From Pelagomonas calceolata (lineage: Eukaryota > Sar > Pelagophyceae > Pelagomonadales > Pelagomonadaceae): a stretch of 64,000 nucleotides of DNA. The stretch's first letter is position 1. Every line of letters begins with the position of its first letter. Where the stretch lies: contig CAKKNE010000003.1 of the NCBI GenBank assembly GCA_918797485.1, positions 744,001 to 808,000 of the forward strand, read 5' to 3'. The translations under genes were made by a program, and so were the position numbers. Shown in pieces: positions 9,266 through 19,050 of this stretch. The notes under the pieces were generated by a model. It had not been told where the DNA came from. It ran no database searches and saw nothing but the letters and a program-made list of their open reading frames with translations.

Positions 9266-10297
9266 ATGCTCTACGGCCTCGACGATTTAGTCACGGAAAT
9301 AGCCTACGCGTGCTCCCTGCGCAAGTCCGAGGCGAAGCGCTTCTACCACGCGCTCGTCCAGCAGCTCGAGCACCTCATGCGGCAAGGGAAAGGCGCCCGC
9401 TGCCCCGGTTTGGGGAGGTGGTCCTTCTTGGCGAACTCGCAGCGTCAGAAGGGTAGCGCCGTCGGCATGGACATCGACGAGGACTTACGGGCCGCGTGGT
9501 TCATCGGCTTCGCTTTCGAGGCGGACCCGACGTTTCTGCGCGCGCACAGCCTGGCCGCGGCGCCGGCGCCGCACGAGCTCGTGGCGCCGGCGGCCCGCGT
9601 GAACTACTCGGCCCTCGCCCGCAGCTGTGGCCTGGACCGGGACCAGGTCGCGCGAGTTACACACGTTTTCTGCGAACGGTTGGGCGTCGCGTGCTCGAAG
9701 CACCAGGTGCGCTTGGAGCTGGGGAACCTGGGGCGCTTCTGCGCGGACCACCGCATCTGTCGCTTCGACTTTGGGGCGCGCGCGCCTCGTCCCCTTGGCC
9801 TGTCGACGACGTACGACGCCGCGTTCACGCGGGCGGGCCGCGACCCGCCGCCGTCGAGCCGACCGATGACGTCGCCCATCCAGGTGGCGTCCTCGACGAC
9901 GACACCCCGGAACCACCGCTCCGCGCGGCGGTCGCGACCGACCTATGACGTCTCCGCGGGCCACACGCCGCGACCGGTCGGTGGCTTCGACCGCGAGTTC
10001 AGCTCGGGCCCGTCGACGGCACTTGATGATTTAGCCCAGGGCCGCCGCGCGGGCCTCGAAGTGACGCGCCGCGCCATGGAGCTCGTCCGGGAGCGGGGCG
10101 ACCGCATCAACGGTCTGGGCGACGCCCTCCAGAAGCACACTGTCAAAATGTGCGCGACGCAGTACCCCCCGCGCGGGCCGCACGCGTGGTGCGGCCCGCG
10201 CGCCGCGCCGATGGGCGGGCGGGCGTTCCCGCCCCTCGGCTACGCGCACTACACGCATATTACGGGGATTCGCCCGCTTGATACGTGGGCGGCGTGA
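9266..10297 (+). CDS. CCDC81-like protein with tandem HU/IHF-type domains
   Basis: 343 residues from the ATG giving MLYGLDDLVTEIAY. Residues 1-95 and about 110-175 each look like a eukaryotic HU-like fold of the CCDC81 type. The first has HALVQQLEHLMRQGKGARCP followed by LGRWSF; the second has VNYSALARSCGLDRDQV followed by VRLELGNLGRFC. The C-terminal half is disordered and Arg/Pro-rich, with a helical segment GRRAGLEVTRRAMELVRERG near residue 265. CCDC81-family proteins are linked to centrosome and cilia biology in animals; that role here is only inferred. It ends 22 bases from the convergent LRR gene. Confidence 0.6.
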   Translation: MLYGLDDLVTEIAYACSLRKSEAKRFYHALVQQLEHLMRQGKGARCPGLGRWSFLANSQRQKGSAVGMDIDEDLRAAWFIGFAFEADPTFLRAHSLAAAPAPHELVAPAARVNYSALARSCGLDRDQVARVTHVFCERLGVACSKHQVRLELGNLGRFCADHRICRFDFGARAPRPLGLSTTYDAAFTRAGRDPPPSSRPMTSPIQVASSTTTPRNHRSARRSRPTYDVSAGHTPRPVGGFDREFSSGPSTALDDLAQGRRAGLEVTRRAMELVRERGDRINGLGDALQKHTVKMCATQYPPRGPHAWCGPRAAPMGGRAFPPLGYAHYTHITGIRPLDTWAA

Positions 10298-10319
10298 GTG
10301 GTGGCTAGACTAATCCATA

Positions 10320-11666
10320 TTACTGCGTCGTCCCCGCCGTCTCCGCCCGCTTCTGCTCGACGAATTTCTTCTTCACCCGCTTTGGCTTCGCGTCGTGGAA
10401 ATCTGTAGGGAAGAGCGCCGACGCGTCCGCGGCCAATTTTTTCAGTTCCGCGAGTTCCTTCTTCGTCGCGAAGCGGTCGCGCTCGAAGAGCTTGCACGTG
10501 TCCCGGCCGAGCTTGAGCACGAGGGGCGGTTCCGTGTCCGCGTACAAGGTTTTCAACGCTCCGCAAACGGCCCGGACGCACTTTTCGCGCTCGTCCCGCA
10601 GCTCCTGCTGCAGTCGCCAGACCGCGGCCCGGACGCCGTGGCCCGTGATCTCCTTCGGCGTCTTCGGCAGCAGCCGCGGCGCGTTCTTGATCAAGAATTG
10701 GATGTCCTCGAGTTCCAGCGGCAACTCGTCCCCAGATGCGTCCTCGGGCCGCTCCTCGAGCTTGCGCGGGTCCTGGTAGATGGCCTTGATGTACTTCTCG
10801 ACGTGCGTCGGGTCGATGACGTCGTAGTACAGCGCGCGCATCTTGAGTTCGAGCTCGGCCTGTAACTTTTTCTTTTCGTTGTCTCGCCGCAGCGCGACGA
10901 ACTTGGCTCGGATGCGGGCCGCGTGGTTCTTCGGGAAATCCGAGGACGGGTCCTTCGGCATCAACCGGTCGCAGTGCCGCACGACGTTTTTCATCTCCGC
11001 CGGCAGGGGGAACGCGTCGGCAATCGCGTCGACTAACATGGAAATGCGGTCGCGGTGGGCCGGGTCGTCCGCGATCTCCAGGTACACGCCGGCGCAGGCC
11101 TTCTCGAACAAGGCCTCGCGAAGCGTTGCCCGCTTGTCCATCAGGTCCAGGTGCGCGACGAGCTTCGGCGTGTCCCACGGGTCCGCGTAGATGTCGGCCT
11201 TTTTGAGGTCCTCCATCAGCGGCGTGTCCGTCAGGTCGATCTCGTGCCACTCCTCCAGGCGGCCCAGCTCCCGCGGCAGCGCGACCATCTTCGTCTCCCG
11301 CACGTCCAGGACCCGCAGCTTCTTGCACAGGTGGAGCTCCGGCGGCAGGCTCGTGAGCGGGTTGTTGTTCAGCCACAGCTGCTCCAGATTCTGGAGCTGG
11401 CCCACCGCCGGGCTCAGCAGCGCGATCTCGTTCAGGCCAAAGTCGAGGCGCGTCAGGTGGTTCATGGTGAAGACGCAGTCCGGGATCTTCAGCACGTGGA
11501 GCAAATTCACGTGCAGGTACGTGCTCTTCTCCGAGAGCTTGTACCGCGGTTCCAGGTTGGGGAAGTTGTCCAGCATCGTGATGCCCACGGACTTGGGCGT
11601 CGGCGTCACGAACTTGCCCATCTTGTTCCGCAGGATGGACGGCCTCCCGTCGGACCCCACCTCCAT
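10320..11666 (-). CDS. Leucine-rich-repeat protein with long alpha-helical C-terminus
   Basis: 448 residues from MEVGSDGRPSILRNKMGK. Three to four LRRs lie at residues 65-160 (LTRLDFGLNEIALLSPAVGQ, then LEQLWLNNNPLTSLPPEL, then LRVLDVRETKMVALPRELG). The remaining 280 residues are helical and charged (RIRAKFVALRRDNEKKKLQA and similar) with no enzyme motif. The LRR series is too short and divergent to assign to a named family; a protein-interaction role is likely. The frame stays open far upstream through the next gene, but composition and the Met context favour this start. Confidence 0.75.
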   Translation of the reverse strand: MEVGSDGRPSILRNKMGKFVTPTPKSVGITMLDNFPNLEPRYKLSEKSTYLHVNLLHVLKIPDCVFTMNHLTRLDFGLNEIALLSPAVGQLQNLEQLWLNNNPLTSLPPELHLCKKLRVLDVRETKMVALPRELGRLEEWHEIDLTDTPLMEDLKKADIYADPWDTPKLVAHLDLMDKRATLREALFEKACAGVYLEIADDPAHRDRISMLVDAIADAFPLPAEMKNVVRHCDRLMPKDPSSDFPKNHAARIRAKFVALRRDNEKKKLQAELELKMRALYYDVIDPTHVEKYIKAIYQDPRKLEERPEDASGDELPLELEDIQFLIKNAPRLLPKTPKEITGHGVRAAVWRLQQELRDEREKCVRAVCGALKTLYADTEPPLVLKLGRDTCKLFERDRFATKKELAELKKLAADASALFPTDFHDAKPKRVKKKFVEQKRAETAGTTQ

Positions 11667-11992
11667 GGCTTTATCTCTGGTTGGTGTGGCGTCGACGCCG
11701 CGCCCGGTGTGTCCTGCCTTTACTCGACGCCGCGCTCGGTCCTCGTGCGTGCTGGCAGCCGCTGTGTCCTCTTGTGCTGCGAGTTGCTGTGTCGGCGAAG
11801 ATGCTGCCTCGTCGATCGTAGTGTGTCCGATCGCGTGGTGCGCGCCTTGGCAGCCCAAAGACGCGGCGCCGCTGTGCGCCTGCCAAGCCTGCCCAAAATG
11901 GACGAGCGGGCTAGCGCTCCCAGCACTCTTCGCAGCGCTCCAGTACTCATGCAGGATAAGGACAATCACATTACCAAACAGAGCGCGGGTTT
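11667..11992. other. Spacer between two minus-strand genes
   Basis: 326 bases that should hold the promoter of the LRR gene and the 3' end of the USB1 gene. No RNA gene, no GCTAGTG palindrome and no clear repeat were seen. Confidence 0.5.
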
Positions 11993-12619
11993 TCAGACGG
12001 GCTCGAGAGGAATCTCGAAGCGCCGGTGGCCCGCTTTTACAATCACAGAATCGACGTCCACGTCGACGACGTCGCCGCCGGCGTCCGAGTCCGAGTCCGA
12101 GGACGCGTCCGAGCCGTCGCGCGACCGCGAACGTTCGTCGTCGTCGTCGTCGTCGCCCTCCGCGACGGAAAGGTGGAAGCGCCGCTCGGCGAAATAGGGC
12201 TCGCGACCGAAAGCGCCGAGCGCCTCGTCCGCCGCGTCGACGACGGCCGCGAGCGCGCTCGACGGCCGGACCGCGAGCGCGTCGAAGGTCCGCGCGCCGT
12301 CCTCGCTCTGGAGCTTGAGCAATGTGCCGTCGATGGCGATGCAAAACGGCCGGCAGCAGCGCGCCGCCAGCGCGGATGTCAATTTCTTGACGAACGGGTC
12401 GATCTCGTGCGCGTAGAGGCCGAACGGGCGCGAGGCCGAGACGTGCGCGTTTCGGCACAGATCGCGCGGCGGCCTCGACGTCGCTTTTGCAGCGATGGCG
12501 ACGAGGCGCCGCGAGCGCGGCACGGCGACGTAGACCAGGCCGTGCCAGCGGCCGCGTCTGTGCTGCGGCACGTCGTCGACCGCTTGTTTTGGTCCAAGGG
12601 CCGGCGGCGGCAGCGACAT
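11993..12619 (-). CDS. USB1: U6 snRNA phosphodiesterase (3' exonuclease) of the USB1/Mpn1 family
   Basis: 208 residues from MSLPPPALGPKQAVDD. The 2H phosphodiesterase signature is present as two His-x-Ser sites: AHVSASRPF near residue 65 and FHLSVAEG near residue 149. WHGLVYVAVP precedes the first, as in USB1. The family trims and modifies the 3' end of U6 snRNA in the nucleus, which fits an organism that splices introner introns. Length is slightly short against human USB1 (about 265 residues), mainly at the N-terminus. A Ser/Asp run lies near residues 155-180. Family assignment is from motifs only. Confidence 0.8.
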   Translation of the reverse strand: MSLPPPALGPKQAVDDVPQHRRGRWHGLVYVAVPRSRRLVAIAAKATSRPPRDLCRNAHVSASRPFGLYAHEIDPFVKKLTSALAARCCRPFCIAIDGTLLKLQSEDGARTFDALAVRPSSALAAVVDAADEALGAFGREPYFAERRFHLSVAEGDDDDDDERSRSRDGSDASSDSDSDAGGDVVDVDVDSVIVKAGHRRFEIPLEPV

Positions 12620-13534
12620 TGTAGAAGCCCGCCAGCCCGTGAAACTTTCTACAGAGCACCGGCGCACTGCCTGGAAACTCTGACGCAAATGATGTGAAAT
12701 CTGGTTAGGTTTTAACGCATTTTGAGCCGGTTTTTCATGGCACGCTCTCCTTGTCTGAACCCGTTTTAATTTTGCAGATGAATTTGATCCGTACCATGCG
12801 CGGTTTTTGCACCCCCAGGCTTCTCTACCATCCCGTAAGAGTCCAAAAAAATACACAAAGCAGTGGGAGAAGGACTTTTCATTCTGGTGCATTTTTGGCT
12901 TGTGAAGCTTGCCATTCGTCTTCAGCCGTTGCTAGAGGGTTCATACGCTTCTAAGAAACACACCGAATACTCTACGTGGGTTTTGTTTGGGAACTAGTGA
13001 GCACGGGCGTCGTGCGAAGCGGATAGGCACTAAAGTTGCTAAAGTTTAGTGATTTTAGCAGCGCCTCCGTCGCCACGGCAAAATCACAGCCTGGGAGCCC
13101 CCTCGACCAGCCCTAGGCCCCGGTGGCAGCCTGGAGAATACCGATTTGACGAGCCTCCAACGATGCCCCGCGCAAGCGGGGCGAAGAGCGATGCGTTAGA
13201 GAGCAAAGTCGCTGAACATCCGGCGGGAGCTTCAGAGAAGGTCTCGAGGACCAAGAGCCCGTCCAATGCCTCTTCCAGCGCCGTGCCCTTGCAGAGTCTT
13301 ATAACAACCCGGCCGGGCTGCGAGAAACGGGGGGAAAGTGCCCTCGCGCCGCCGACCGCGTCGGCAATCCCGATTGCGCCCGCATGGGAAACTCCCACAG
13401 CCAACGCTGGAGTCGTCCCTCCGGCGGGCCCAGAAATCGACCCCTCCACCCCTGCCGACCCCCAAAATCCACCAACAAAAGCCAGACCACCTCGCCGGCG
13501 CCCGCCGCGCGACACCCGCGGAAGAAGCCAATAA
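12620..13534. other. Upstream region of the disordered-protein gene; possible undetected first exon
   Basis: This divergent spacer contains AT-richer sequence (12690-13060) likely to hold both promoters. The second half (13160-13530) has open frames in two registers, one beginning MPRASGAKSDALESK at 13162 and one beginning MGNSHSQRWS at 13384. Either could be the first exon of the next gene if an intron is present. Neither could be joined with confidence. Confidence 0.4.
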
Positions 13535-15145
13535 CCGCCACCGACGCAGGCCGCCGCCGGCCGCAAGTCGCCCCACGGCCGCAAGACGCCGACCTCCTCG
13601 CGCACGCCGAGCCCCTGCTTCGAGAAGGAGCGCCAGGCCGCCGCGCGGAAGAAGAGCGCGCAGACTAGCATCAAGTCCGCGCAGTCGGCCTTCCGCCCGC
13701 CCGACGCCCAGGCGAAGAAGAAGAAGGCGCCCTCGAAGAAGCCGTCGCCCTATAGCCAGCAGCCGCGGAAGGCGCCTTTGCCTAGAGCGCCTAGGGCGCC
13801 GTTGCCGGGCCGACGGGGACGAGCTTCGTCCCTCGAGGTCGTCGAGGAGGACCCGGCCAAGAATGAGGAGGGCGACTCGACCGACGATGATGGCGAGCTG
13901 CGATCCATCACCGCGGGCTTGGCTCCCGGCCGCCACCAGGTCGTGCCGACGCGGGCGAAGCCGCCGCCGCCGCCGAAGCAGGCCTCGTCGCCTTCTTCTA
14001 GACGAGGTGCGCGGTCGCCGGCCTCACCCGCGCCCGGTTCAAAGCCGAAGAAGCGCGCGCCGTCGCCTCGACAAAAGTCGCCTACCTCCGAGGCGCCTCT
14101 GAGGGCGTCCCTGAAACGTGTGTTAGCTGCCGAGGAGATGGCTCCGTTTACCACGAAGCAGTCGCTCGAGGAAATCGAACAACTCCAAAATTTACTAGAT
14201 CAGAAGAAGTCGCAACTCCTGCGGAGCGCCGACCCATCACCGACTCCCCATGAAGAGGACGAGAAAAAAGATGACGAGGAGGTGGCTCGAAGCGCATTAG
14301 GCCGACTGACGGAGATGTCGCGACGCTTAGCCGACGCGTCGAAGAACGTGGACCAAGCTGATGCGGATGCGGCCCATGACGCGGCGCTCGAGGCCGCGGA
14401 GGACGAGGAGGTCGCGTCCATCGTGAGCGGACCGAAGCACGTCTACGGCGGGAGCATCTCTTCGAGTGGCCAACCATCATCGGACACGCAAGTCGACGCG
14501 TTCACGGAGTCGATCCTCCAGTCAAAAAGGGACGAAATTGTACATACAAGTGCCCCTACCGGCGAGTCCGATAGCGACCGACCGGTCGCGCCCAACGACA
14601 AGATGTTCTCGTCGGCCTATGGAGCTTGGGTAGCTAAAAGTAGACCTACCAAGAAGGAGGCTTCCGGTCGGCAGCCGCCGGTCCACGAGACCTTTGGACT
14701 TGGGGTTAGTACGGAGGATGAATACGCTCCACTATCTTTTCGGGTACTAGATGATCTGGAAGAGCGAACGGGCATCCAGGAACGGCCGAGACCACCTCAT
14801 ATTGACGTGAACCCGCCGCGACGGTCGCTGGACGGCTGGCGGCGGCCGCCCTCCTTCCGATCGTTTGCTTCGACCTCCCCGGAAACCGTGATATCGTCGG
14901 TCAGTGACTACACGACGTGGAGCTGCGCCTCGCCGCGGTCGCCGAACCACGTCGAGTTTACGTATCGACCGCCGCCGGAGTTCGTGCCTAGAATTCGGCT
15001 CGAAGCTCTACGGTCACCGCGATCCTCGGGCGACTTGCAGGCCTTCAGCCCGGACCCGGCCAAGTCCGTGTCCTCTCTCTATAGTCCGCGGTCGGCGTTC
15101 ACGCCTCGGAGCGACGCGTCCGCGCGGGGGCGGCCCAAAGAGTGA
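13535..15145 (+). CDS. Disordered Ser/Pro/Lys-rich protein, 5' end unresolved
   Basis: The open frame from 13535 to the stop at 15145 encodes 536 residues but has no suitable ATG at its 5' end. A spliced first exon upstream is therefore likely (candidate starts at 13162 and 13384; candidate acceptor CGACGCAG ending at 13549). The N-terminal part is Lys/Ser/Pro-rich (KKKKAPSKKPSPYSQQPRKAP). A helical stretch near the middle reads LEEIEQLQNLLDQKKSQL. The C-terminal half is full of SPR, PPSF and SxRS motifs typical of phosphorylated scaffold proteins. No family was recognised. Confidence 0.6.
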   Translation, partial: PPPTQAAAGRKSPHGRKTPTSSRTPSPCFEKERQAAARKKSAQTSIKSAQSAFRPPDAQAKKKKAPSKKPSPYSQQPRKAPLPRAPRAPLPGRRGRASSLEVVEEDPAKNEEGDSTDDDGELRSITAGLAPGRHQVVPTRAKPPPPPKQASSPSSRRGARSPASPAPGSKPKKRAPSPRQKSPTSEAPLRASLKRVLAAEEMAPFTTKQSLEEIEQLQNLLDQKKSQLLRSADPSPTPHEEDEKKDDEEVARSALGRLTEMSRRLADASKNVDQADADAAHDAALEAAEDEEVASIVSGPKHVYGGSISSSGQPSSDTQVDAFTESILQSKRDEIVHTSAPTGESDSDRPVAPNDKMFSSAYGAWVAKSRPTKKEASGRQPPVHETFGLGVSTEDEYAPLSFRVLDDLEERTGIQERPRPPHIDVNPPRRSLDGWRRPPSFRSFASTSPETVISSVSDYTTWSCASPRSPNHVEFTYRPPPEFVPRIRLEALRSPRSSGDLQAFSPDPAKSVSSLYSPRSAFTPRSDASARGRPKE

Positions 15146-15212
15146 TCCCTGGTCTCGGGGGGACTCGCGTAACGGCCACTCATGTTCCTTGCGTAGTCAT
15201 ACTTAGGTGTTC

Positions 15213-17093
15213 CTACGTCTCGCCCTCCGGCGCCCAGGGCTCGGCCTCCATCATACGCGCTTCGAGGAGCCTCCGATGATGTTCCGCGAGGAGCGCGACG
15301 ACCTTTTTCTTATTACTGTTGTATACAGCCGAGTCGCCCTCTTCTTTTGCGGCGTCCAGCGGCGTCGTACCGAGCTTGTCCGCCTTATTAACGTCCGCGC
15401 CCTTATCTAACAATAACCGCACCACGTCGACGTAGCCCGCCCGGCAGGCCATGAATAGCGGCGTCTCATCGTCATTGTTCGCCCGATCGACCTCCGCGCC
15501 TTTTTCCAGCAGCAGCCGCGCCACGTCGACGCGGCCGCCCTCGCAGGCGATCCATAGCGGCGTCTGACCGCTCTCCTTTGCCCGGTCGACCTCCGCGCCT
15601 TTCTCCAGCAGCAGCCGCGCCGCGTAGGTTTTGCCCTGCTGACAGGCGATGAACAGCGGCGTCGCGCCATCCTCATTCGCCCGATTGATGTCCGCCCTTT
15701 CGTCCAGCAGCAGCCGCGCCAGGTAGACGTGGCCGTTCTGGCAGGCGATGTACAGCGCGCCGCCCCGATCGACCTCCGCGCCTTTGTCCAGCAGCAGCCG
15801 CGCCGCATCGACGTGGCCGTTGTAGCAGGCGGAGAACAGCGGCGTCGCACCGTACTTATTCGCCCGATTAACGTCCGCACCGTTGTCCAGCAGCAGCCGC
15901 GCCGCGTCGACGTGGCCCTGAAGGCAGGCGACGTACAGCGGCGTCCAGCCGTCCTTGTTCGCCCGATTAACGTCCGCACCGTTGTCCAGCAGCAGCCGCG
16001 CCGCGTCGACGTGGCCCTGAAGGCAGGCGACGTACAGCGGCGTCCAGCCGTCCTTGTTCGCCCGATTAACGTCCGCGCCTTTGTCCAGCAGCAGCCGCGC
16101 CGCGTCGACGTGACCCTTCTCACAGGCGGCGTACAGCGGCGTCGTGCCGTCATCATTCGCCCGATCGACCTCCGCTTCCAGGACGGCCTCGCCCTCCACC
16201 ACCACGCCTTCCGTACTCGTCGGTGGCGGCGGTGACACGCCGAGCTTCTCGTAGTCGGCGCTGTAGCACTCGTGCTCCTCCGCCGTTGGCTGCAGCAGGA
16301 AGCGCGCTGCGCTTGCCGACAGCATTGTGCGCACCGCGTCAGCGTCTTTCGCCGCGATGGCGGAGCGCACTCTGGTGGACGAGAAGCTGGCGACGTCGCC
16401 CGCCGCCGGCTGGGCAATGTAAGGTCCCCAGCCGGCGACGGCGCGCGCGGCGGACGGCATGTCGCCCGCGCGCGGCACGACGACGGTGCCGACGCCGGCG
16501 GCGTGCTTCAGCCCGCCGCCGTACAGGCCGCATTTTTGCGCGTGGTCGGTGCCGCAGACGTAGAAGACTCGCGCGTCGCGCAGTCGCGAGAGCGCGCCAT
16601 CCTCGAGGACGGCGAGCGCATGCAGCCGCTCGCGCAGCGCCTTGGCCACCAAGGGGTAGTCCGGCCAATCGCCCGGCTGCTGCGCCTCCCACGCACCCAC
16701 GGCCACGAGCCGGTCGTCCTCTGTGGCATGATCCGCGAGCTTGAGCCGGAACGCCGCGCTGAGCCCGACGGTGCGCAGGCTCCACGCCTTGGGCTGCACG
16801 TAGCCGTCGTGGCTCGGCGAGACCCACGCGCCCACCACTTCAAAGCCGTCCTCCTGCAGACGCGCCGCCGCTTGGTGCAGCATCTGGGCGTGGCCGGCGT
16901 GCGGCGGGTTCATGGCGCCAGTCGTGACCACCGCCGCTAGCGGCGCCTCCGCAGGCGCAGCGGCGAGCCGCTCTCTTAGCTTGGCGAGCGGCCAGTCCTC
17001 CATGTCCGTTTCCGGGACGACCTCGCTCTCCACCACCACGCGTTCCGTGACGGGTTCGCGCGCCGGCTCCGCAGAGGATGATGTACAACCCAT
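15213..17093 (-). CDS. NMNAT-like nucleotidyltransferase fused to ankyrin repeats, with acylation signal
   Basis: 626 residues, intronless. It begins MGCTSSS, a classic N-myristoylation (Gly2) plus palmitoylation (Cys3) signal. Residues 50-265 resemble nicotinamide-nucleotide adenylyltransferase: TTGAMNPPHAGH near 57, VSPSHDGY near 91, YVCGTDHAQK near 178, and SSTRVR at 238-243, matching the NMNAT signature motifs GxFNPxHxxH and SSTxxR. About nine ankyrin repeats fill residues 310-615, of the form ADVNRANKDGWTPLYVAC. Two adjacent repeats are identical at the DNA level. The expected role is NAD synthesis at a membrane, with ankyrins recruiting a partner. Substrate (NMN or another nucleotide) is inferred. 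Confidence 0.8.
   Translation of the reverse strand: MGCTSSSAEPAREPVTERVVVESEVVPETDMEDWPLAKLRERLAAAPAEAPLAAVVTTGAMNPPHAGHAQMLHQAAARLQEDGFEVVGAWVSPSHDGYVQPKAWSLRTVGLSAAFRLKLADHATEDDRLVAVGAWEAQQPGDWPDYPLVAKALRERLHALAVLEDGALSRLRDARVFYVCGTDHAQKCGLYGGGLKHAAGVGTVVVPRAGDMPSAARAVAGWGPYIAQPAAGDVASFSSTRVRSAIAAKDADAVRTMLSASAARFLLQPTAEEHECYSADYEKLGVSPPPPTSTEGVVVEGEAVLEAEVDRANDDGTTPLYAACEKGHVDAARLLLDKGADVNRANKDGWTPLYVACLQGHVDAARLLLDNGADVNRANKDGWTPLYVACLQGHVDAARLLLDNGADVNRANKYGATPLFSACYNGHVDAARLLLDKGAEVDRGGALYIACQNGHVYLARLLLDERADINRANEDGATPLFIACQQGKTYAARLLLEKGAEVDRAKESGQTPLWIACEGGRVDVARLLLEKGAEVDRANNDDETPLFMACRAGYVDVVRLLLDKGADVNKADKLGTTPLDAAKEEGDSAVYNSNKKKVVALLAEHHRRLLEARMMEAEPWAPEGET
15866..16063 (-). repeat. 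Two near-identical 99-bp ankyrin-coding units
   Basis: Within the NMNAT-ankyrin gene two consecutive 33-codon units (approximate limits given) are essentially identical DNA, sharing runs such as GACGTGGCCCTGAAGGCAGG and GTCCAGCCGTCCTTGTTCGC. Neighbouring units match only at the protein level. This points to a recent tandem duplication or gene conversion. Confidence 0.85.
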
Positions 17094-17317
17094 CGTTAGA
17101 GATCTAGCGGGGCAGCCGGGATGCTTTTGCGAGCGTCGGGCAGCTGGCTGTTGCCCTAATTATATCAAAGACCCAGCTCTAATGCAGTCTCCAGCATAGC
17201 GGCGCTGCAGGCGCAGGATCTTGGCAGACATCTGGCAGACCCGCACGACGGGGAATATCCGAGGCCCGGAGTCCGAGGCACCAGAGGAGTAGGCAGAAAC
17301 GTCTTAGTCGGGGGAAC

Positions 17318-18556
17318 CTAGTACACGGCCGTCCGCGGCCGCCTCGCCGCCGGGCGGTTCCCGTAGCGCACCTGGAGCTCCTTGTTCTTCGCCTCGGCGC
17401 GCTTGAGCTGGGCCTGGAGCTTCGCGAGCTCCTTCTTGCGCTCGACGTCGCGGGTCCGGTACTTGCGGAGCGCCGCGGCCTGGAGGTCGAGGGCCCGCGC
17501 CGGCCGCGGCGTTTGTTGTTTCGCGGGCGTGCCTTCGCCCTCCAACAGCTCCAGCGCGTCCTTCTGGGGCGACGGCGTCGCCACGCGCAGCGGCCGCGGT
17601 GGCGACAGCGCGGCCATCTTGACCGGCGACGGTAAATCGGTAGGCGTCACCGGCGCGGCGGTCTTGCGCGGTGTGGGCGTCTCGGACTTCCGCCGCAGGG
17701 CCTTGACCTCCCTTTCTAGACGATCCCGCTCCTTCAACAGCACACAGACGTGCTTCTCCTTCTGGGCCCGCGCGTGGTCGAGCACGTCCCTTCCCTTCCG
17801 CTCCGTCTCCCAGAGCTTCTCGAGGCGGCCGCACTTCGTCTCGAGGGCCGTCTTCGCCTTGAGCAAGTCGACGACCTCGTGTTCGGAGTGCGTCAGCCTG
17901 TGTGGAAATCAATCAGTGTGTCGAGACGACTCCGTCCAGCGGTGAGGAACCGACAGCGCCACGCCATCGAGCAGATATCATGAAGATGGCGTGGAGGTCG
18001 ACGCGACGATTCAGCACGAACGTCAAAATTTTCGCACAGGCGCCAACCGCGCCGCCGTCTCGGCGAGGCGCCGCGTGCACTGGTCGCTGCACGCGTTGGC
18101 GATGCGCGCCTCGTGTCTCGACACATTTTTCATAAAGTGCGCCGCGAGGGCGTCCTCGGTCGCCATTCTAGAATTCTCCTGGGCCGCGCGGAGCTGGCTC
18201 CGCATCCTCAGGCGCTCGTTCTGCGCCGACGGCGCCTCGGCCCGAGCTTCGGCGTGCGCGCACCGCACTTGTAGGTTAGCATTCGCCTGCTCGAGCTCCA
18301 ACAATCGAGCTTCTTTGGCCGCCCAGCTCCCGCCTAATGTCAGGCCGTTGCCCAGGTCGCGCGTGTAGGTCGTGTGGCGCGTGCGGTCCTCAACCACCAC
18401 ATCGTGCTTCCGGAGGCCCGGCGTCGGGCGCATCACGAGCGACGGCCGCGGCTCCGGTTCTTTATTTTGGGGCGTCGGCGGCGCCGCGGCGGCGGCGGCG
18501 ACGGCAGCGCGGCGGCGCCGCGGCGGCGGCGGCAGCGCGTGCGCCTTGAGCCGCAT
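17318..18556 (-). CDS. Coiled-coil protein, two exons
   Basis: Exons 18556-18048 and 17897-17318 give 362 residues. The N-terminus is Ala/Pro/Arg-rich (MRLKAHALPPPPRRRR). Residues 75-170 are helical (KEARLLELEQANANLQVRCA). After the intron a second coiled coil follows (LLKAKTALETKCGRLEKLWE), then KMAALSPPRPLRVATPSPQK-like disordered sequence, and a final helical segment (RKKELAKLQAQLKRAEAKNK). The single intron is an introner element and splicing restores the frame exactly (TAAR then LTHSEHE). No family was recognised. Confidence 0.75.
17898..18047 (-). mobile_element. Introner element in the coiled-coil gene, GT-AG
   Basis: A 150-nt intron, phase 2. The target duplication is GTTGGCGC and GCTGACGC. 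The left end is CTGTGCGAAAATTTTGACG and the right end TTGATTTCCACACAG. It carries two internal modules shared with other introners: CCACGCCATC and CGGTTCCTCACC. Confidence 0.92.
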
Positions 18557-19050
18557 GTTTGTTGCTTGCGGTTGACCGTCGTTTGCGCCACACCCACGGC
18601 TCCGGGCGCGGCGCAGCTCGCTCCCGGCGGTCTGGGGGCTGCGGGCGTACTCTCGGCGGCGCGCGACGGCGGATGAAGCCGTCCGTGGGCTGCCCGTCGC
18701 ACCAACGTTTACGAACTTGCCGGGGCAGCAAGCTGGTGCGGCGCGCGAGCGAGCCGGCCGTGGGCATTTCGTTGCTCGCTGCCGAACGGCTCGTCGGCCG
18801 CAGGCATGGCTGGCGGGAGCGCTTCGTTGATTGCTAGTGTCTTACTGGAGCTATGGGCTCGACAACACCGACGCCGCGCGCGCCTGCTTGCGGATCTGCG
18901 AAGCCTCGCTCTGTGCTGCTTTAGCGCATCACTCCCACACGAGTCGCCGTTTCAACTCCTGAAACGCTGCGACTGCATACGTTTTTCAGCCCTCATCCCT
19001 GCTGCTCATCATTTCAGCAGCACACACAGCGAAGGCGCCCTCGAGAGAAG
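18557..19050. other. Divergent promoter spacer with palindrome copy
   Basis: 494 bases between divergent genes. Apart from the GCTAGTG palindrome copy at 18831-18854 nothing specific was seen. Confidence 0.6.
18831..18854 (+). promoter_or_regulatory. GCTAGTG palindrome, copy 1
   Basis: TTGCTAGTGTCTTAC followed by TGGAGCTAT. The left arm and core are perfect and the right arm is shortened. It lies about 195 bp upstream of the plus-strand start at 19051 and 275 bp from the minus-strand start at 18556. Confidence 0.75.

Noticed and set aside
11667-12659. The LRR frame stays open upstream through the USB1 gene to give a 779-residue protein.
   Set aside because: That part is a shadow of USB1 in another frame; the HxS motifs are in the USB1 register.
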